Part shown: piece after piece, positions 6,181-9,531 of the stretch
Position numbering within the stretch: position 1 is the stretch's first letter
Layout of the letters: the number at the start of each line of letters is the position of its first letter
Assembly: GCA_000996605.1 (NCBI GenBank)
Contig: LCOP01000039.1
Location: 1 to 9,531 of the forward strand
From: Parcubacteria group bacterium GW2011_GWA1_47_8
Lineage (GTDB): Bacteria > Patescibacteriota > Minisyncoccia > Phycocordibacterales > UBA1550
DNA: 9,531 nucleotides
Reading direction: 5' to 3'
Translations under genes and position numbers: made by a program
The notes under the pieces: generated by a model
What the model saw: only the letters and a program-made list of their open reading frames with translations
Database searches by the model: none
Told to the model about the DNA's origin: nothing

Positions 6181-6612
6181 CTAGTGCACCGAACGTACAT
6201 TCAAAGAAAGCTTGCTCTCGAGAATCTTCTTTTTACGGATATTCTCTTCCCATTCGTGCTCGAGTGCGCGAATGGCAAAAAAATGCGTCACCTTTCCCAA
6301 AAATGACTGACCTTGATATTGCGCCATTTCCTCTTCGAGATGCTCAATCTCTTGTTTACAATTTGCAAGTTCCATCACCTGCGCCGATAGAGCATTTTGA
6401 TTACCTGCGTCTAGATTGTAGGATTCCGAAGCAAAATTCTTTGCTTGCGTGCTTGCCTGTTTTCGGACTTCCTCAATACGGTCCGTCTGTGCAGGATTAG
6501 TACCGCCGGGTGTATCGTTCTTGATTAATGTTTCGTACGCTTCGCGAACAACCTCGGGATGTCCCAGAGGAGGAGTATTCGGCTGATCGGAAATATGCTC
6601 AAGTTGATTCAT
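6181..6612 (-). CDS. 143-aa hypothetical protein with C-terminal coiled coil
   Basis: Not recognised. The N-terminal 45 residues are polar and Pro/Asn/Thr-rich (probably flexible). The second half is strongly helical and heptad-like (about 75-97, AQVMELANCKQEIEHLEEEM), with another charged helix at about 112-135 (RALEHEWEENIRKKKILESKL). There is no signal peptide or transmembrane segment, and only one Cys (about 84). It heads a closely spaced set with the broken membrane gene (5 nt) and the broken ABC-F gene. The start at 6612 is supported by a perfect TATAAT 10 nt upstream. Confidence 0.75.
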   Translation of the reverse strand: MNQLEHISDQPNTPPLGHPEVVREAYETLIKNDTPGGTNPAQTDRIEEVRKQASTQAKNFASESYNLDAGNQNALSAQVMELANCKQEIEHLEEEMAQYQGQSFLGKVTHFFAIRALEHEWEENIRKKKILESKLSLNVRSVH

Positions 6613-6622
6613 GGTAATGTAT

Positions 6623-6652
6623 ATTATACATTATTTCTCCAGTAATTATCCA
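6623..6652 (-). promoter_or_regulatory. Promoter of the coiled-coil gene, near-leaderless
   Basis: Perfect -10 TATAAT (6623-6628) with 10 nt to the ATG, giving a leader of about 3 nt. A weak -35 TGGATA (6647-6652) sits at an 18-bp spacing. No SD is present. Confidence 0.65.
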
Positions 6653-6660
6653 CCGTTTTT

Positions 6661-6703
6661 GACAAAACAAAAACCGCCTTTGATGTGATCTCGGACGGTT
6701 TTT
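6661..6703 (-). terminator. Intrinsic terminator behind the rplL remnant
   Basis: The stem AAAAACCG / CGGTTTTT (6696-6703 and 6669-6676) extends by CC/GG past a bulged T. On the minus strand it is followed by a T-rich run (TTTTTGTTTTG). It lies 23 bp behind the stop of the L7/L12 fragment, so it is probably the original rplL terminator, preserved with the fragment. The flanking A-run also makes it partly symmetric. Confidence 0.75.
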
Positions 6704-6726
6704 GCGATATTGATGTTATCTATCGA

Positions 6727-6786
6727 TTATTTTAATTCCACTTTTGCCCCGGCGGCTTCGAGTTTCTTTTTCGCTTCTTCCGCTTC
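6727..6786 (-). pseudogene. rplL: 3' end fragment of ribosomal protein L7/L12 (bL12)
   Basis: The last 19 codons plus TAA encode EAEEAKKKLEAAGAKVELK, the highly characteristic C-terminus of bL12 (family pattern: AEEAKKKLEEAGAKVELK). Everything upstream is missing. The frame runs directly into element B copy 2 at 6785, and the reading frame stays open through the element back to 6889 without a credible start. An essential gene reduced to its tail and terminator implies that the complete rplL is elsewhere and that this is a relic moved or cut together with the repeat. A deletion between two loci in assembly is the alternative. Confidence 0.75.
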
Positions 6787-6888
6787 TCGTACGAACCATA
6801 ATTCATTATGGTTCGTACTCCGACTTGTTTTTCGCCTAAAGATAATGGTTTCAGAAGCGGGTACCGCGAGATAGTGGATGGGTTCTTA
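6785..6888. repeat. Element B copy 2, half-length, fused to the rplL remnant
   Basis: Contains the central 30-bp palindrome (6789-6818) and the right arm. It is identical to 3633-3736 except for 3 substitutions. The left arm found in copy 1 is absent; the L7/L12 tail stands in its place, starting 4 bp outside the palindrome. The other edge, 6888, touches the stop codon of the fibronectin-like gene (6889-6891). Confidence 0.9.
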
Positions 6889-7836
6889 TTAGATTCCTGT
6901 TACAAAACTCGAGATTGTCGAAGTTGCAGTGTTGTTTGACGCATCTTTTGACTCAAGCATGAGGTAATAAGTCGTGCTTGCAGTAAGCCCCGTGAGCCCG
7001 AACGCATGCGCGAGTGATAACGTTGTCGTACCAAAAGAGAGTGTCGGTAGTGTCATCGTACCGAAATACACCTTCCCTGTCGTGAGCTCGTTCGTATTCC
7101 ACGAAACATTCGCCGTCGTGCTTGCTATTCCTGACACCGAGAAGCCAGAGATTATCGGGGCAATCGTGTCAGGGATAGTGGGAGTTATGAAACTCTGCTC
7201 GGTAGATGTTGCCGTATTGTTCGCGCCGTCCTTTGATACGACGACAAAATAATACGTTGTGTTGGGAAACAAAGCGGTTAAATTAAGTGCGTGTGCGAGT
7301 GAAAGCGTTGTCGTACCGAGAGTCGTCGCGGTGTTCGTATTCACCGGTGTCGTAGTGCTGAAATACACAGATCCTGTCGTGAGCTCGTTCGTATTCCACG
7401 AGATCATTACCGAGGTCGGAGCAAGCATTCCTGCGGTAAGACTCGAAATGACCGGCGCAAGCGTGTCTGGAGTTGTCGTGCTGGTCAGGTTCTTGAATTT
7501 CTTCGCAAGTCCGTGAGGGAGCTTCCAGCATGATGTTCCGAGTGCATTGTTGCTGTTCTTATTTTTTATCCCCTCGAGCGGAACAACATTCCATCCTAAG
7601 TCGGTTTTGCAGAGGAAATAGTTTACTTTTTTGGGCTGATTGTTTTGTTCTCCCTTCTTGTTTTCTTTTTCTCTTTTATCTTTTTTTTCTTTTTCGTCTT
7701 TCTCACGATGTTGGACCATCTGAAATGATTTCCCTGAATTACCATTATCGTTCTTTTTTTCGGATTTATTATCCGCAAAAACGAGTGCGGGAGAAAACAT
7801 TGAGGCGAATAAGATCGTGATTAAAAATTTTTTCAT
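6889..7836 (-). CDS. Secreted protein with two fibronectin type III-like repeats
   Basis: 315 residues. A Sec signal peptide (MKKFLITILFAS... ending VFA about 21) is followed by a very Lys/Glu/Asn-rich linker (23-70). A short segment with two Cys (about 71-112, VNYFLCKTD...TSCWKLPHG) comes next, then two beta-sandwich repeats at about 128-218 and 227-314. Each repeat carries the fingerprints APxIS, SWNTNELTTG, LGTTTLSLAHA or FGTTTLSLAHA, TTYY and SKDxxNNTATS, as in FN3-like surface modules. The repeats are a tandem duplication of 297 bp at DNA level, with 29 bp still identical (7076-7104 and 7373-7401). Probably exported or surface-attached, for adhesion or protein contacts; no catalytic domain is seen. 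No sorting signal is visible at the C-terminus, which ends at the repeat edge. Confidence 0.9.
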   Translation of the reverse strand: MKKFLITILFASMFSPALVFADNKSEKKNDNGNSGKSFQMVQHREKDEKEKKDKREKENKKGEQNNQPKKVNYFLCKTDLGWNVVPLEGIKNKNSNNALGTSCWKLPHGLAKKFKNLTSTTTPDTLAPVISSLTAGMLAPTSVMISWNTNELTTGSVYFSTTTPVNTNTATTLGTTTLSLAHALNLTALFPNTTYYFVVVSKDGANNTATSTEQSFITPTIPDTIAPIISGFSVSGIASTTANVSWNTNELTTGKVYFGTMTLPTLSFGTTTLSLAHAFGLTGLTASTTYYLMLESKDASNNTATSTISSFVTGI

Positions 7837-7861
7837 AGTGTTGTTGTTTATGTTGCTGTTA

Positions 7862-7867
7862 AATATA
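7862..7867 (-). promoter_or_regulatory. Possible -10 box for the fibronectin-like gene
   Basis: TATATT with 25 nt to the ATG at 7836, giving a leader of about 18 nt (AACATAAACAACAACACT) that is rich in A and C and has no SD. No good -35 is found at the right distance. TTTACA further upstream (near 7891) could pair with other AT-rich boxes, so the assignment is tentative. Confidence 0.35.
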
Positions 7868-7928
7868 TCGTTATTATCTCGTATTACTTTATGTAAAGAC
7901 GGCCTCTACACGGAAATCTTACAAGCTA

Positions 7929-8744
7929 TTACTGACTTTTTCTATATAGGTCAGTAGGTCGCGAGACCATTGATTTTATACACCAAAAACCCCCTTTACC
8001 GAGGTCACGCTCATGGAGGGAACTACGTCCATCATGTGATTTTCGCACCTCTTTTCCCCACTCCGAAGAATCTTCGGTGTTGATATCAGCCACACGCGCC
8101 GCTCCTGCTGAAGATGCTTTACCGAAAAGCGTCGTAATGCTGTCGAGGTGAGCATATATAGTTTCAAGTTGGCTATAATCGTGCGCATTCGGATGCTGAT
8201 TGGTCGATGGGTTGTTCGTGTAATCCATGCAGGTGCCCAAGTTTGCATTGGTGAAAATTTCGTCTTGATGATCAAGACCTAAGGTATGTCCAACTTCTTG
8301 GCACATGACAAGCTGTCTCCACGCCGGAGTATTGTATTTTGCGGTGTTAAAATATGTGTCATTCAACTTCACCGTTCCTTGGGTGATGTGACTGCCACTC
8401 ACCCATATCGATGCGATACCGAGCCAGCCATTGTTACCGTAGGTCCTGTTGCAAACCTCTACCCGCCCCGCTGTCGGACGGCAATTCTTGTGATTGCTCA
8501 ATATCGGCACGATTACCGTATCAAGAACCGAGGAAACACTCCAATCAACCGAGGTCGTAGCGAGATGTTGATCCCACGCGGTCGAAACATTATCCCCCAA
8601 TTTCAAAGTAAACGGATTTGCAGTACGTGCCCAGTGATACCCTCCCCACGAATGATTTGCGGACGCGATGGTCGCAAACGCCGAAACAGCCAATAACGCA
8701 ACCACCCCTACCATAAGCACCTTTGTGTGATATTTTTTATTCAT
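7929..8744 (-). CDS. Secreted matrixin-like zinc metallopeptidase homologue with QExxH motif
   Basis: 271 residues. The N-terminal signal peptide ends at ASA (about 29); the mature part begins NHSWGGYHWAR. The metzincin-type site reads QEVGHTLGLDH (149-159): the expected first His of HExxHxxGxxH is Gln, while Glu150, His153 and His159 remain. A Met-turn-like CMDY follows at 172-175. Four Cys at about 88, 98, 148 and 172 suit disulphides outside the cell. I recall related proteins also having CQEVGH, so the change may be a subfamily feature, not a mutation. Activity is therefore uncertain. The last 20 residues or so, after DLGKGG, look unlike a natural tail and overlap a hairpin, so a frameshift at a G5 run near 7992 is possible. 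Confidence 0.88.
   Translation of the reverse strand: MNKKYHTKVLMVGVVALLAVSAFATIASANHSWGGYHWARTANPFTLKLGDNVSTAWDQHLATTSVDWSVSSVLDTVIVPILSNHKNCRPTAGRVEVCNRTYGNNGWLGIASIWVSGSHITQGTVKLNDTYFNTAKYNTPAWRQLVMCQEVGHTLGLDHQDEIFTNANLGTCMDYTNNPSTNQHPNAHDYSQLETIYAHLDSITTLFGKASSAGAARVADINTEDSSEWGKEVRKSHDGRSSLHERDLGKGGFWCIKSMVSRPTDLYRKSQ
7931..7955 (-). other. Hairpin overlapping the end of the metallopeptidase-like gene
   Basis: ACTGAC / GTCAGT, 6-bp stem with a 13-nt AT-rich loop, covering the stop codon region. A second small palindrome (GGTCTCGCGACC) lies just upstream on the minus strand. There is no U-run, so it is a weak terminator at best. Confidence 0.4.
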
Positions 8745-8751
8745 AATTAGT

Positions 8752-8780
8752 ATTATACAACCTTGATTACTTAATGCAAA
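8752..8780 (-). promoter_or_regulatory. Strong promoter with leaderless start, metallopeptidase-like gene
   Basis: -35 TTTGCA (8775-8780), 17-bp spacer, perfect -10 TATAAT (8752-8757), then 7 nt (ACTAATT) and the ATG at 8744. Predicted transcription start coincides with the start codon within a base or so. Confidence 0.8.
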
Positions 8781-8805
8781 TTCTAATCAAACAGACCATT
8801 AAAAC

Positions 8806-9423
8806 CTAAAACCCGAGTTTCTCCTTCACTAAAATCATCCGCACTACGCGCCCCGTAAATACCGGCTCACGCTCAAATGTAACGATTTTCGCAAGCACCG
8901 TACCACCCATGCCGACATCTTTCATCCGCTTGTCTTCGAGTGGCACCACATGCTCCCGCACGCGCTTCATCGCGTCCTCGTACGTTGGCGTTATTTTTTG
9001 CGCCCCCGCCACGAAAATAAGGTTGGGAGAGGTCGACACAATGGGAGGCAACTGACTTGCAGAAGCCGAGGCGATGATCATTTCTCCCGTCTCTGCGATT
9101 GCATGAACGCTCCCGATGTAGTACTCGGCGAATATCGCTTCCTTGCGGAGTAGTGCTTGCTTTGCGGGGTCTTTTTCTGCGACCACCGCGGCATGCAGAT
9201 TCTTCCATCCGTGCACCTCCGATTTCAGGTATTCGATAAGTCCGATCTCGCCGAGCGTTACCGAGGAGCCGTTGTTGATGGTCGCACCATTGGGAATGAT
9301 GTCCTTCACTTTCGCAAGCGCCTCGGCGCGATTCTCCGCAACAAACACTTCCACGCCCCGCGCGCGCAATGCGTCTGCAGTCTTGCTGATAACAGCAATA
9401 CTTGGGATGGTGGTGTAGTTCAT
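8806..9423 (-). CDS. LUD domain (LutC/YkgG-like, DUF162) protein
   Basis: 205 residues from ATG 9423 (MNYTTIPSIAV). LUD proteins include LutB/LutC of L-lactate oxidation, but lone LUD proteins like this one have no settled function. Family-like features: a segment containing VEVFVAENRAEALAKVKDIIPNG, then NNGSSVTLGEIGLIEYL, the conserved AIAETGEMIIAS and a downstream PNLIFVAGAQKI. No LutA/LutB partner is in the window. Two more in-frame ATGs at 9438 and 9453 lie in a tandem repeat and would add 5 or 10 residues (NNIMN units). The frame stays open to 9516, but the extra residues are encoded by a hairpin and look non-genic. Confidence 0.88.
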   Translation of the reverse strand: MNYTTIPSIAVISKTADALRARGVEVFVAENRAEALAKVKDIIPNGATINNGSSVTLGEIGLIEYLKSEVHGWKNLHAAVVAEKDPAKQALLRKEAIFAEYYIGSVHAIAETGEMIIASASASQLPPIVSTSPNLIFVAGAQKITPTYEDAMKRVREHVVPLEDKRMKDVGMGGTVLAKIVTFEREPVFTGRVVRMILVKEKLGF

Positions 9424-9462
9424 TATGTTATTATTCATTATGTTATTATTCATTATGTTATT
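9418..9462 (-). repeat. Three tandem 15-bp repeats, each with a -10-like box and an in-frame ATG
   Basis: The unit AATAACATAATGAAT occurs three times; one base differs in the copy nearest the gene. Each ATG (9453, 9438, 9423) is in frame with the LUD protein. Before the ATGs at 9438 and 9423 stands AATAAT followed by 6 nt (AACATA), the same geometry as the leaderless starts elsewhere in the window; before 9453 the box is ATTAAT. No -35 is evident. Confidence 0.75.
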
Positions 9463-9471
9463 AATCAAAAT

Positions 9472-9493
9472 CCCTGCGGCAGAGACCGCAGGG
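9472..9493. other. Perfect 8-bp GC-rich hairpin upstream of the LUD gene
   Basis: CCCTGCGG / CCGCAGGG with a 6-nt loop. On the minus strand it is followed by ATTTTGATT, only a short T tract. It may terminate a gene upstream of the window and thereby insulate the LUD start region. Its role is not certain. Confidence 0.55.
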
Positions 9494-9531
9494 TATGACC
9501 CGGGCTCATGACGCATTTCATTGGTAACAGT

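Noticed and set aside
6730..6888. A real fusion protein reading through element B into the L7/L12 tail
   Set aside because: The frame is open from 6889 but has no supported start. Its upstream part is the repeat palindrome, whose other copy is noncoding.
9418..9462. CRISPR array
   Set aside because: Only three 15-bp direct units with no spacers; too short and contiguous for CRISPR.
9424..9516. Longer N-terminus for the LUD protein starting at 9516
   Set aside because: The added residues come from a GC-rich hairpin and the tandem repeats, and homology-like sequence begins at MNYTTIP. ATG 9423 is preferred, with 9438 and 9453 possible.

Overview
The window looks like a piece of a Patescibacteria (CPR) chromosome, probably from the Parcubacteria side. 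The evidence is the gene content: a DUF5674 protein, a PIF1-like helicase with a C-terminal HTH, a DEAD-box helicase with an Arg/Gly-rich N-terminus, a CPR-type ABC-F protein and small secreted proteins of CPR type. Shine-Dalgarno sequences are almost absent. This placement comes from protein recognition, not from a phylogeny. The standard code (table 11) fits every intact gene. All genes lie on the minus strand, so gene order runs from high to low coordinates.

Layout in transcription order. 9531-8806: a LUD-domain protein whose start lies in a three-copy 15-bp tandem repeat. 8744-7929: a secreted matrixin-like metallopeptidase homologue with QExxH in place of HExxH. 7836-6889: a secreted protein with two fibronectin-III-like repeats. 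6888-6661: a palindromic repeat (element B copy 2) fused to the last 19 codons of ribosomal protein L7/L12, with a terminator behind it. 6612-4492: a coiled-coil protein, a broken small membrane protein and a broken ABC-F gene, closely spaced like an operon. 4428-3752: a YtxG/YtxH-like pair of small membrane proteins. 3751-3199: about 550 bp without a gene, packed with three hairpin elements (B copy 1, a GC-rich 16-bp hairpin, and element A) plus a 25-bp copy of the start of the helicase gene. 3198-2548: a DUF5674 gene and a partner ORF, 3 nt apart. 2469-802: the PIF1-like helicase. 680-1: a DEAD-box RNA helicase that runs off the window, behind a roughly 95-nt leader with a strong stem-loop.

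The most general signal concerns gene starts. Several genes have a good sigma-70 -10 box ending only 6 or 7 nt before the ATG, which places the predicted transcription start on or beside the start codon. This implies leaderless mRNAs. The DEAD-box gene is the exception, with a canonical promoter and a long structured leader. The second theme is repeats and decay. Elements A and B are undescribed as far as I can tell. Each has a copy abutting a fragment of a host gene, and two adjacent genes in the middle of the window are broken.
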